Below are positions 54,896 through 64,000 of a stretch of 64,000 nucleotides of DNA, piece after piece. Source of the DNA: Tetracentron sinense (lineage: Eukaryota; Streptophyta; Magnoliopsida; Trochodendrales; Trochodendraceae); NCBI GenBank assembly GCA_015143295.1, contig CM026570.1, forward strand, positions 24,497,250-24,561,249, in the 5' to 3' direction. Position 1 is the stretch's first letter; every line of letters starts with the position of its first letter. Both the position numbers and the translations under genes were made by a program. The notes under the pieces were generated by a model, which made no database searches, had not been told where the DNA came from, and worked only from the letters and a program-made list of their open reading frames with translations.

Positions 54896-56237
54896 TCCCA
54901 AAATTCAAAAGAAAAAGACTGATCAAGAATAGCTTCACCAAACAAAAATTCCACAAACACTGTGAGAGCAACAAATGAAAAAGGGTAAAAATAATACATA
55001 AAACTCTTCATCTTTTTGGATTATCCTAAATGCGTCTCTCAGTATTTTTTGAAGCTTGGTGTTCCTGAAATGCACTAATGTCCTTATCTGTCTAAGGGTG
55101 CCTACCTCTAAAGGTGTTTGGTCAGAATTTCACCTCACACACTTCACATTGATGGTAAAGCCTATTACTAACTATACATTAGCCTGTGTGCCTGTGTCTT
55201 GCCATCCCTTGTGCATAATGTCGATGGAAATATCCTTGTGTACTCATCATTTTATGCTACACATTCTTGGACACTGTATTATTTGCTTCTTGCAAAATTT
55301 GCACATACTGGATTTGCTTATTGGAGCTATCATGTTGAAATTTTTTTGCAAAATGGAGGATCTTTGAAAACTTTTTCCAGCAAAATGCATGCTTTTGGTT
55401 GATTTTGAGTGTTTTCAGGGATGATCTTACCTTGCCATTCTGCAGATCTCTAATTGGGCATTTTTAATCTCCAAAACTGATTCACTTGAAGCTCTATACG
55501 GTTTGTTCTTTTGTCCATTTCAAATGTTGAAAACCTTGGGTCATTAGAATGCCATGATATTTTGGAGGGTATTGACATTTTTTACAGATTTTTCAGAGAT
55601 CTTCTTTAGAGATTCTTCTCCAAAAGCTGCCCCATAACATGCCAAAAATAATCCGAATGGGGTCAAACTCAAATCTTACAAAAGTTCAGAAATTTTGCGT
55701 AGAGGGTCAACCTTGAGTGGTCGTTCGGTCGACCAAACACATAGCAATGGGATTTTCGAAACCCTCTTTGATGGTATTCGGATATTCCTTTCATTTTGGT
55801 TTTTTTCCTCTGCAAAAATCCAACTGGGGTTACCTTTTTCAGCCCTTACATGCGTGCTATCAAGCTTCCATCTTGGTTTTAAGTTCCACGGTTCTGCTGG
55901 GTTTCTGTTTGACAATTACAGCCCTTCTCTCCGGTCCTCCACACCAGCTTCACAAGTGATTCAAAGCCTTAGTGTTGCCTGGATTTGTAGCTTATTGATG
56001 CTCCAAGGTTTTCTCTCCAGTACTCAGCTCATCCATGCTCCAAGTGTGCTGCTCACTCCACTAGGAGTTCCCTGTTGCCCAGCCATATTTCTTCTTCCAC
56101 AGTGACTTAAGGTCCTCCACAACTACTCGGTTGGTTCCAGGGACTATTCTCAGCACTCACAGCCCTCTCTCATCTCCTCCAAGTCCTCATCAAGGTAAAA
56201 CCCTATCTTTTCTTCAGTTACTTGCACATTTAGGTCT
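54896..56237 (+). other. non-coding leader before the envelope-like ORF of element B
   Basis: About 1.3 kb without a supported gene; the open frames here look like by-products. It includes GGTCAACCTTGAG and CGGTCGACCAAAC at 55704-55738, copies of the element's own LTR palindrome type, placed about 500 bp before the envelope-like ATG. No clear TATA box follows in this older copy. A GT-rich donor-like AAG|GTAAAACC at 56195 resembles AAAAG|GTAAGC in element C. Confidence 0.45.
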
Positions 56238-57566
56238 ATGGCTCTTGAGTACCTTCTTCTCTTTGCCTCCATTTTCATGGCGGGTCGCCCTAAGCACCGC
56301 CTCATCATCTCTCGGGATGAAGATGATGTCCCCCAGTCTGAGGATGCATCATATGATGCTGGCCATGGCATCCATGTGGGTCGTGCAATCCATTCTAAGG
56401 TTTCTCCACCCTCAGCTTTTCATAACAAAGCCATGGGTGCTTCCAGTTCGAAGCCCTCGGCCAAATCAAAGGGCAAATCTCAAGTACCCACTCCTAATGA
56501 GCCTGAAATTGTGAGATTGCGCACCCCAGGGAATAAACAACTTTATAATACTTGGCTTAAAAATAGGACTGTCACAATTGAAAGGGCCACTGTCATTTCG
56601 GATTTCACCCATCCTGGTTTCGAGGAAATCATTGACTCTCGCCAATGGGAGAGTCTTTTAAAATTGACCGGTTATGCCAGTCTAGACCTCGTTTGAGAAT
56701 TTTATGCGAACATTTATTCTACCAACCCTCGTAATTTTTCCTTCAAAACTCAGGTTAGGGGTAGGAAAATTCTCATTAATCCGGATGTCATTGCCTTTTT
56801 CATTAGTGTCCCTCGGGTTCTGGGAGCCTATTACCCTTATCTCTATCCCACTGATGAGGATAAGCATGATTTGGATAAGGTGGCCAGCAATCTCTGTGAT
56901 GATCCCTCACAAAAATGGTCTCATCCTCATTTACTTCTCTGTATAGTGTTCTAACATTCATCCTAAGTTGCATTCTACTACTCTGAGTGTTGATCGAGCT
57001 CGGTTCCTGTATAGTGTCATGACTGGAGACACTATCGATACCGGTGCCCATATTATTGACCTAATACTTCAGGCTGTCGCTGTGCACCAAAAGCGCACTG
57101 CTCTTCCTTTTGGTGTTTTCATCACCAATCTCCTGTTTGCTGAGGGTATTAGGGCTCCTTCCTCGAAGGCTTCCAAGCCTTCTTTAGGACCCATCTGTGC
57201 TTGCACCTTGACTAGTAGTATGTCCCATGCTGCGATGCCGGAGCATGAAGAGGACATTGATGATGTATCGCTCCTTCAGCCCCGGGTACCAGTCCCTCTC
57301 CCAGCCATGTTAGAGCCCCTCCGGGTCCCTTGTCCTTCAAGACAATGGCTGCCATGCTTGCCGATATGTCAGCTACTCAGTCGCACTTCGCTACTGATCT
57401 TCATGCCCGCCTGGATTCTCACACAGCAGCTACTCAGGAGAGTTTTTCGGCGACTAATCCCCGAATTGACACACTTTTAGATATGGTGCAGGCATCTCGC
57501 CAGGAGCTTCACGATTTCCGTTCTCGCTATCAGGATGATGTCACTCATCACTTTCCTCTAGGATGA
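56238..57566 (+). pseudogene. element B envelope-like third ORF
   Basis: Starts MALEYLLLFASIFMAGRPKH: a short hydrophobic run, then a basic/acidic region. The domain reads NTWLKNRTVTIERATVI, DSRQWESLLKLTGYASLDLV, (stop at 56694) EFYANIYSTNPRNFSFKTQV, VPRVLGAYYPYLYPTDEDKH, then after a frameshift near 56950 RARFLYSVMTGDTIDTGAHI and ALPFGVFITNLLFAEGI. After another shift a helical tail follows (QASRQELHDFRSRYQDD) to 57566. It aligns along its length with the element C ORF. Family: envelope-like/'putative plant transposon protein' of Sireviruses; function unknown. Confidence 0.8.
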
Positions 57567-58280
57567 TTCGAGTTTCTTGCGACGATGGTTCCAGCTTTGT
57601 TTTGTTCTTCGTGTTTGCTGGATTTAGCTAGTCCATTTTGTTTGTTATGAGTCTGTGGTTGGTCTTTGTGTTGTGCACCCTTGGTTACTGTATATGGGAT
57701 GCTACTTCTTTGTTTCTGCTGCTTAGTTAATGTTTCTGCTTTTTGGTATTTCCCTATGCTGTTGATATTTGATGCTGCTTTTACTTTATGCTAGGGTTGC
57801 TATTTCTGCAGGATTGTTTTCCCCTTGGCAATTCAAGCCAAAAAGGGGGAGAAGTTGGCTAGATTGATTCACCATATTTGTGTGCTATCTTATGTGCAAA
57901 GTACTCATTTATTTCACATTATCAAATGTTGCATCTTATTTTCACATTGCTTCACTCATGGATTCACATGCTCATGATTCTGAAACTTTTGTTAGATGGG
58001 ATCTTAGATTGAGGGGGAGATCTCAAACTATCTTGCATGATGCTCATTATTTCAACTATTTTATACTTTATGAAATTCCCCCATGCTTCACAAAGGTATT
58101 GGTTGTTTCAGTGTTTCAGGGTTGATTGATGCCTCAACGATCTCGAAAAGCATATTACTCCTTGGAAAAAGTCCAACTGTCCAGTGTTATGTATATTTTG
58201 TTCTCTTTGTTTCTTATGGGTTTAAGAGAGTCTGTAAAGTCATGTCTATCAGTTATTGTTTTTTTTGTCTCGGAATTGCC
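57567..58280 (+). other. non-coding tail of element B
   Basis: No gene is seen. It holds the accessory polypurine tract AAAAAGGGGGAGAAG at 57839-57853, about 440 bp before the true tract. The open frame 57880-58125 and its neighbours have no family match. Confidence 0.6.
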
Positions 58281-58292
58281 AAAGGGGGAGAT
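58281..58292 (+). other. element B polypurine tract
   Basis: AAAGGGGGAGAT directly before the 3' LTR start TGTAAAGTCA. Confidence 0.85.
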
Positions 58293-59789
58293 TGTAAAGT
58301 CAAAGTTGTGTTGGCTAAATTCCGAGCCCAAAAAGTTGTAATAGGTCTCTATTTGGTCTACATCCAGTTTGAAGACAAAGTGAAGAAGAAGCCGTGAAGA
58401 AACTTGAAGCTACATCACCAACATTGGCTCAAAAGTTGGGATTGAAAGAGAGACCTAGATGATCCTAAGTTACCTCATGAAAATGTCCATTCATCATTAA
58501 AAATAAGTCAAAATGGAGTAGGGTTGATAGGGGAATGCATTGAATGTTTAAAAGGATGAAAATAAGAAAAAATGCACTTGGGGGTCGACCATGACCATTG
58601 GGGGTCGACCCTCAAGAGAGGGATTTTTGTATGGTGTTTTTTGGCAGAGAGGTGAAAAATTGGAGGTCGACCCTAAAGGATAGTTGGGTCGACCGAAGTG
58701 TACACTTTGTTAGACATGATGCCCAAAAAAGTCAGATAGATTGTTAGAACCTTATTAATTTGATTAATAAATGCTTCTTCTTAATCTATTGTGTATTCAT
58801 TATGGGTAATTGATCATGAAATGATCTATACGATATGAGATATCGATAAAGGTCCATAGGATATATTGTAGGAAAGTTATGTGATTAGATTATCACAGGT
58901 AGATAAAAATTTCCGGCTCCTGATACCTTATATAGTCACAGCTGTGGGTGAAGGTGGGCACTTCACTTATATGGCTGCCAGAATGCTAAGATGTTCTCAA
59001 TAGTTGAGATGTAGTTCTATCTCGAACTATTGTAGTGGAGACTACACATCAGCATATGGGTGCTTAAATGTTCACTGACTGATTGCATTCAATGAGAGAC
59101 CTCTTGCATAAACATACTATCAGATAGTTGGTCTCTCATTCACATTGAATGGTTTCGATGATCCTTAGATCTGATGAGTTCATCTATGACTAAGCAGTGA
59201 TCTGACTGTTTTGATTCCACCAACGTATTTTCTAACTTAGGGAATACAATACAGTGACAGTTGGATAGTCAGAAAGTTGTTCGAGTCATGATGAATTTCA
59301 AACGAGAAATTCATGCTCATTAATTTGAGAGATTATCCAAGTTTCGGGTAAGACAGTTGATTAAGTTCAAATTCTGCGCAGGTGATTTTGAAAACAAAAT
59401 AAGTTTTGAAATATATTTTTATTAAAAGGTATTATACTTATAAAAAGATTTCTTCAAAATGTTTTTCATGAGAAATTATTTCTCATGGCTTAATCATAAG
59501 TCTTGGAAACCCGGATGATTTGCAATGGGCTATGGGTTAGATAGTATGTCAATCTCGAAGGCTCATTAGGGATAATGTTTTTGGAATGATGAATCGAATT
59601 TAAAAGTTCATATGGCGGGATCCATAATGGTTAATGTTCATACACTGGGATTCAATTGCAACATGGATATCTCACGTCACTTGCAATTCCGATGTAATTC
59701 CCGTTTAAGGTCAATGGGATAACATTGGATAATCCAGGGTAAGAATGTCCCAAATCAATTTGTGGAGGTGCTCACATAAGAAATACAAG

Positions 59790-59935
59790 CTCAATAATTG
59801 ATTTAAAAGTTAATCAATTATTTTAAGTGATTAAAAGTTAATCAATTATTTTTAGTGATTAAAAGTTAATCATTTAATTAAATAGATTAAAAGTTAATCT
59901 ATTGTTTAAATTAATTGTTAATTTAAACTAATGGA
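59790..59935 (+). repeat. AT-rich tandem repeat
   Basis: Four units on the pattern GATTAAAAGTTAATCAATTA, diverging towards the right, inside the solo LTR upstream of its TATA box. Confidence 0.7.
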
Positions 59936-60244
59936 TTATTTTAGTAATTATTTGATTAACATAATTAAAAGGGAAATGGGTTTGACCCATATCCATAAAC
60001 CCATTAAAATGGACCTTTAATATGGGCCAAAGCCCATGGGTTTAAACCCTAGGGTGGGGCACCCACTTGAGGAATCCTAATTGGATTAGGATTTGTTTAA
60101 TTAAATAATTATTGAAATATCATTCATTTTATTATGAAATTAAAATCCAAGTGTTGGATTGCAATTAGGATTAAGATGTTATTGTAATTAAATTACAATA
60201 AGGAGTTTTAACTCCTTAAATCCCACGCCCCATAGAAGCTCACG

Positions 60245-60272
60245 CCCCCCCCCCCCCCCCCCCCCCCCCCCC
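60245..60272 (+). repeat. 28-base poly-C run
   Basis: An unbroken run of 28 C follows CTCACG and precedes TTGTGGATTCC. It lies about 230 bp upstream of the TATA box of the solo LTR. It could be real or an assembly artefact in a homopolymer. Confidence 0.9.
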
Positions 60273-61782
60273 TTGTGGATTCCTAGTTTGACTAGGTTTC
60301 CTACTTTGGTGTAGGATGTTGACTTATCTCTTTTAATTAAGGAATCCTCTTATAATAGGGACTCTTTAATTAATAGGATTACTATAACTAAAATAGTTAT
60401 AGATTAAATAGGAGTTTATTTAATTAATAATAAGAGTTATTGTTAATTAATAAATCCTACTAGATAAGATCAAGTTGGAGTAGGATTAGAATAAAATCCT
60501 AGTCTATAAATACCCCAACACCCTAGACCATTAAGTAGAATTCTTCAGAATTTTTTCTCTCCTCTCCTCTCCTCTCTCTCTCCAAACCGTGAGCCCTAAG
60601 GGAGACCCCTAGGGATTTTCGTGAGCTATAATGGTAGTCCTAGTTGAGTTTTGCAAATCTAGGGTTTTTGACCTTAGTATTATTGGTGATAGAAAGTCTA
60701 CACCATTGATCCATCTTCTTCCTCTTGCTTCTATAATTCTAAAGGAGATTCTAAAGCTTCGTGGGGATAACGAAGAACAAGGATCGAGCTTTTAGTATTT
60801 TTTCAGAGAAAACTCTACAAAGAGTTCTGACAGTTCGAGTGGATTAAGCTTCACCGTGAAAAGCATTCACCGACGTGAAACTCTTAGATAATTTTGATGC
60901 TTTTTATGGTGTTAAGATCTAGGGGATCCAGTTTCCGCATAAATTTTTATCCGGATCCCCCTTTACACTTTGGTCGACCGAACTATCCCCCAGGGTCGAT
61001 CCTGATATGGGATTTCGGTTTTTATCATTGGTTGCTACAGTGGGTCGACCCAAGGATCCTCCAGGGTCGACCCTGATATGGAAAAACTTTCTAATTTTGC
61101 TTTTTAACAACTTCTAAACCCTTGAACCTTTCCTATATATATGGGACCTCTCCCAATCCGTGAAGGATGATTCCTTGGAGACATTTTAGAGCACTTTGAG
61201 CTCCTTTTGGGTTTATGAAAACTCTCATTACTTCTCCATTAGTTGGCCTCTAGGTTGTGTAAAGTTTTCATTCATATTTTCTCAAACTTGCATAAGATGA
61301 TCCTTAATCATTAAGAGATCACCATAGGGCTTTCACAAACCCTAAATCCCACTGTATGCTCTTTTGTGAGCGTTGGTTAGCTTGAGCTAAAGCCGTCAAG
61401 GACGGAGATCGGTCTTCGAAGACCCTGGTTGATCACTTTGAGTAAGATTGGCCGGTGAGGAACCGGAGCTGCTGCTGCGGAGATCGAACGTGCTGTGTTC
61501 GTGGTTTGCAAGCTGAGGAATCGATACCGAGGAACGTTGTATCGTGTCCGGTTGGGTAAGATTCAAGTCTTGTATTGTTCAATTCTTCTCATAGTGAATT
61601 TTGTGCTGGACTAGGTCCCGTGGTTTTTCCCAGAAGGATTTTGCACGTAAAAATTTTGTGTGTTCAAGTAAGATTGATTGTGTGTGATTGACTAAAATTA
61701 AAATTGGTAGAGAAAATTGAAGTAGACCTATTCACCCCCTCTCTAGGTCTAAGAGTGCATTGAAATAAGGAATTTCAATTTA

Positions 61783-62043
61783 ACTCGACCCTTGGGTTAA
61801 CCCTAACTCATTAAGGTTAGCCACTATGACCAAACACCAATACTAATTGCTTAACTACCTTTAAGGTGTAACTTACCAATTTACCCCTTGAGTGTAATTA
61901 ATTAATTAGGGTCACTGCAAATACATTAAAATTTAGATTTTTTTGAAAAAAATATGTTTTTAATTAATAATGAAAAAATTATATGTGCGAAGCATGTGCA
62001 TCTTCACTAGCTAGTGTTTATAAAAGTATAAATGGCATATATG
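61783..62043. other. flank of element B, no gene seen
   Basis: AT-rich sequence that would be contiguous with 43283-43420 before element B inserted. It contains short AACCCT and TTAATTAA stretches. No ORF or RNA gene is visible. Confidence 0.5.
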
Positions 62044-62217
62044 TTATTTTCAGAGCGAATAAGGACAGTCCAGTATCCGCTCTATTAAATATCTGACTGA
62101 ATAGGAGTATTATATACTCCTATTCAGTCAGATATTTAATTGAGCGGTATATACTCCTATTCAATCAGATATTTAATAGAGCGGATACTGGACTGTCCTT
62201 ATTCGCTCTGAAAATAA
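62044..62217. mobile_element. long-hairpin MITE, possibly Mutator-like
   Basis: Two 67-base arms, 62044-62110 and 62151-62217, are inverted copies with a single mismatch; they start TTATTTTCAGAGCGAATAAG. The flanks GCATATATG (62035-62043) and GCGAATATG (62218-62226) match at 7 of 9 bases, fitting a worn 9-bp duplication of the Mutator type. The loop holds a 37-bp partial duplicate of the right arm, so two alternative hairpins are possible. No coding capacity. Confidence 0.7.
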
Positions 62218-63081
62218 GCGAATATGCTCAGTTGACAAGCCTAACTAATAATATCAGTATTTTTGTGGACGTCAAGAAGTGCAACATCTCGTTCATACAT
62301 GTGCTACCAATGGCATATCTTGACTACTCCGAATATAAGAGAAGGTAACATCATTATATAAAGAAAAGGCAAGACTCCAATGCATCACAGAAGTAGATTA
62401 TCTATCAACTAAGTGTTTTCTTCTTTTTTTATAAGCATCCTCTGAACATATTTCAATGATAAAAGAAAAAAAAACTTGGTTTATTCTTTGTTTTATCCGG
62501 TTAAATCCGTAGTTGCATTTTTAGAACACCTGTCCCCATTAAACATAGGTAATTAGCTTTAACCCTAGGGTTAATGTAAATCTTATTTAAGTATTTAATT
62601 TTACTTTTATGAACCTAACTATCAGACACATGTTGCAACAACGAGAGGTAACAAGCCTAGCAACTAGCAAGGATCAACTTTAAAAGGCAGGCTACAAAAG
62701 GCCAGCTTAAAATGCTGAAAATCCTAATATTAATATGCTTTTAAGGTGTCAAATCATTATATAAGACCTAAGAAGGGATTATCGGTATCCTTTCAATCCA
62801 AAAAAAAAAGAAAAAAAAAAAAAAAAGGAAGAAGAAAGGATCATCCTAAACCTAAAAGCGCTTTCATGTGCCAATCCAAATGCCCCCTAATACTATACCC
62901 TAGGGTTAATGCTCAATTTCGAATGTTTTAGAAAATAGTACTAAAGTCGCACTCCAAAAGGATGTGTGGGGTCACACTGTTGGTCCTCTTGCAACGATTT
63001 TTTTTTTAAAGGTAATTTCACTGTATCAAACCAACATAAAAATACATTTAGTCTACTCATAAGAGGACGGAAGACTTACAA
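62218..63081. other. AT-rich stretch without recognisable gene
   Basis: No family is recognised. It includes an A-rich tract at 62800-62827 with interspersed G and a few CCCTAGGGTTAA palindromes (62572 and 62900). Short open frames are not convincing. Confidence 0.4.
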
Positions 63082-64000
63082 TGTCGCGCCCCAAAATTTC
63101 ATGTTGGTCCATAAGACCTTGGACCCATGACAATACGTATCCATGTCTTTATAACAACATAAAGGCATGCTAATAAATGAGTCTCGAATTTAAACTTCAA
63201 TATAATTTTAAATCGGTCAACTAGATCTCAAATTTATAATTTAAAACCTAAGTAACATCTTTAATTGTATTATTACATCTTTCTCAACTGAATGAATAAA
63301 ACTAACTAAGTATCGGATCAGTAGTATGGATAATGATCAATATCCACTCTGGTGTCCTGATAGCCACCTTCTTGCTCTTCTAGGTACTATTCCTCAATCC
63401 AAGGTCTTGAAGCACAAATGTCAAACTCTATTGAAACAACCAACATAAAAGCACAGCTGAGCAAACAAAAGCTCAATATATACAAAGTTTAGTTAACAAT
63501 ATCATAACATATAATCATGGTCATGCTTTATCATAGATAAACATATCGTACAGTTCATGTGTAGAACATGTAAACACAAAAGCATCAGTCATGGCATGTA
63601 AACACAAAAGCGTCATTCATGGCATGTAAGACTCGTGACTTGTGTAGGCAGATAAGATTTGTGCATGTTCATGTAAGATTCATGAACATGAAGATCTGTT
63701 TCTTTTGTTTCTGCCTGTTATTCCTATAGATGAACAGTCTTCTTGTTTATTGGAAGAGTGTTAGATGAGATAGGAGAAGGTAGTGGATGGACTGTCTTGA
63801 AGCTTGATCTTAAATAAAGGTGAAGATTCGGCCAGGAGGCTCGGCTCCAAAAACTTCCATAAAGATATTGAAGTAGAACATGAGGATGAACAAGGGAGAG
63901 CAGACAAGTGGCTTAATCCTCCTGAGATTGGTAGGATTCTCCAAGGCAAGTGTGAGAAGTAATTTCGTGGTTTAAATGAATAAGGAGGATCTGAATCTAG
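63082..64000 (-). repeat. start of a chromovirus-like LTR, running off the window
   Basis: TGTCGCGCCCCAAAATTTCA resembles the LTR termini at 27303 (TGTCACGACC) and 41387 (TGTCGCGACCC). Further in, GCTGAGCAAACAAAAGCTCA (63459) recalls the CTGAGTA...TACTCAG segment of that family, and GGCATGTAAACACAAAAGC is repeated at 63573 and 63594. The right end is not reached. No gene is visible. Confidence 0.5.

Larger units (their letters stand above)
58708..60965 (+). repeat. solo LTR (probably copia) inside the 3' LTR of element B
   Basis: Runs 2258 bp from TGTTAGACATGATGCCC to CCGGATCCCCCTTTA; CACTT flanks both sides (58703-58707 and 60966-60970), or TACACTT if the end is placed two bases earlier. 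The right end reads TA rather than CA, so the edge is uncertain by a few bases. It contains ATTAAAAGTTAATC repeats (59790-59930), a 28-C run and a CTATAAATA box at about 60505 followed by a CTCTCC-rich start region. No coding sequence. Confidence 0.75.
43421..61777 (+). mobile_element. Ty1/copia Sirevirus-type element B with three nested solo LTRs
   Basis: LTRs 43421-44684 and 58293-61777, target duplication ATTTA (43416-43420 and 61778-61782), primer site 44687, gag-pol 44756-52492, envelope-like ORF 56238-57566, polypurine tracts. It is a close relative of element C but older, with many stops and frameshifts. It is enlarged from about 12 to 18.4 kb by solo LTRs at 48457-50852 (in pol), 52767-54433 (after pol) and 58708-60965 (in the 3' LTR). 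Confidence 0.92.
58293..61777 (+). repeat. element B 3' LTR, interrupted
   Basis: Matches the 5' LTR from TGTAAAGTC to AAGGAATTTCA, with a solo LTR at 58708-60965 inserted in the GTCGACCGAAGTGTACACTT repeat. The TATA box is at about 61134. Without the insertion it is about 1.23 kb. Confidence 0.92.

Noticed and set aside
55695-56105. 136-codon plus-strand frame before the envelope-like ORF of element B
   Set aside because: Not conserved in element C at the equivalent place and overlaps the palindrome region; probably chance.
57880-58397. Several plus-strand frames before the element B 3' LTR
   Set aside because: Non-coding tail of the element; they overlap each other, run into the LTR and have no counterpart in element C.

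Overview
This window looks like a gene-poor, transposon-packed block of a flowering-plant nuclear genome. I found no host gene, tRNA, rRNA or CRISPR. Nearly everything can be assigned to LTR retrotransposons nested in one another. Evidence for a plant: Ty1/copia Sirevirus-type elements with an envelope-like third ORF, Ty3/gypsy Tat-type elements with a second archaeal-type RNase H, an antisense gene with a plant mobile domain (PMD), chromovirus LTRs, and initiator-Met-tRNA primer sites (TGGTATCAGAGC). The species cannot be told from the sequence.

Layout: (1) 1-2500 is the 3' end and truncated LTR of a Sirevirus, an unrecognised antisense coding-like segment and an inverted copia LTR scrap. 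(2) 2540-27302 is a decayed Tat gypsy (element A): protease, RT, RNase H, second RNase H, integrase, a repeat-rich 3' region, then an antisense PMD gene with a clear 75-bp GT-AG intron. Its integrase gene is split by a young copia, element C (7079-17872, minus strand, TSD CAATG), and its PMD gene by a solo chromovirus LTR (21430-23828). (3) 27303-30840 is a chromovirus remnant (gag joined to its 3' LTR, minus strand) carrying a solo LTR (27856-29626, TSD CTTGC). (4) 30845-39795 is a second, very decayed Tat gypsy (element D) with its 3' LTR. (5) 39815-41386 is an orphan envelope-like ORF fragment. (6) 41387-43420 is a chromovirus LTR fragment holding a solo LTR (41703-43277, TSD ATAAC). (7) 43421-61777 is an older Sirevirus (element B, TSD ATTTA) swollen by three solo LTRs: 48457-50852 (TSD CTAGG), 52767-54433 (TSD TAATG) and 58708-60965 (inside its 3' LTR). 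(8) 61783-64000 holds a hairpin MITE and the start of another chromovirus-like LTR.

The most interesting material is non-coding. A 34-38 nt two-stem hairpin (outer stem CTACG/CGTAG, variable inner stem) occurs six times in Tat-type LTRs and 3' regions, with changes that preserve pairing. The two Sireviruses share a conserved non-coding block between pol and the envelope-like ORF. In element C the envelope-like ORF is preceded by the same palindromes that sit upstream of the LTR TATA box, followed by its own TATAAAA, which suggests an internal promoter. Palindrome clusters just upstream of the TATA box recur in LTRs of unrelated families.

How the parts work together: in each element gag makes the particle, protease matures it, RT/RNase H copies the RNA from the tRNA-Met primer site and the polypurine tract, and integrase inserts the copy. 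None of the elements looks fully autonomous. Element C is the youngest (LTRs differ at about 9 positions plus 2 indels over 1.2 kb), yet it has lost part of RNase H, so it was probably mobilised in trans.
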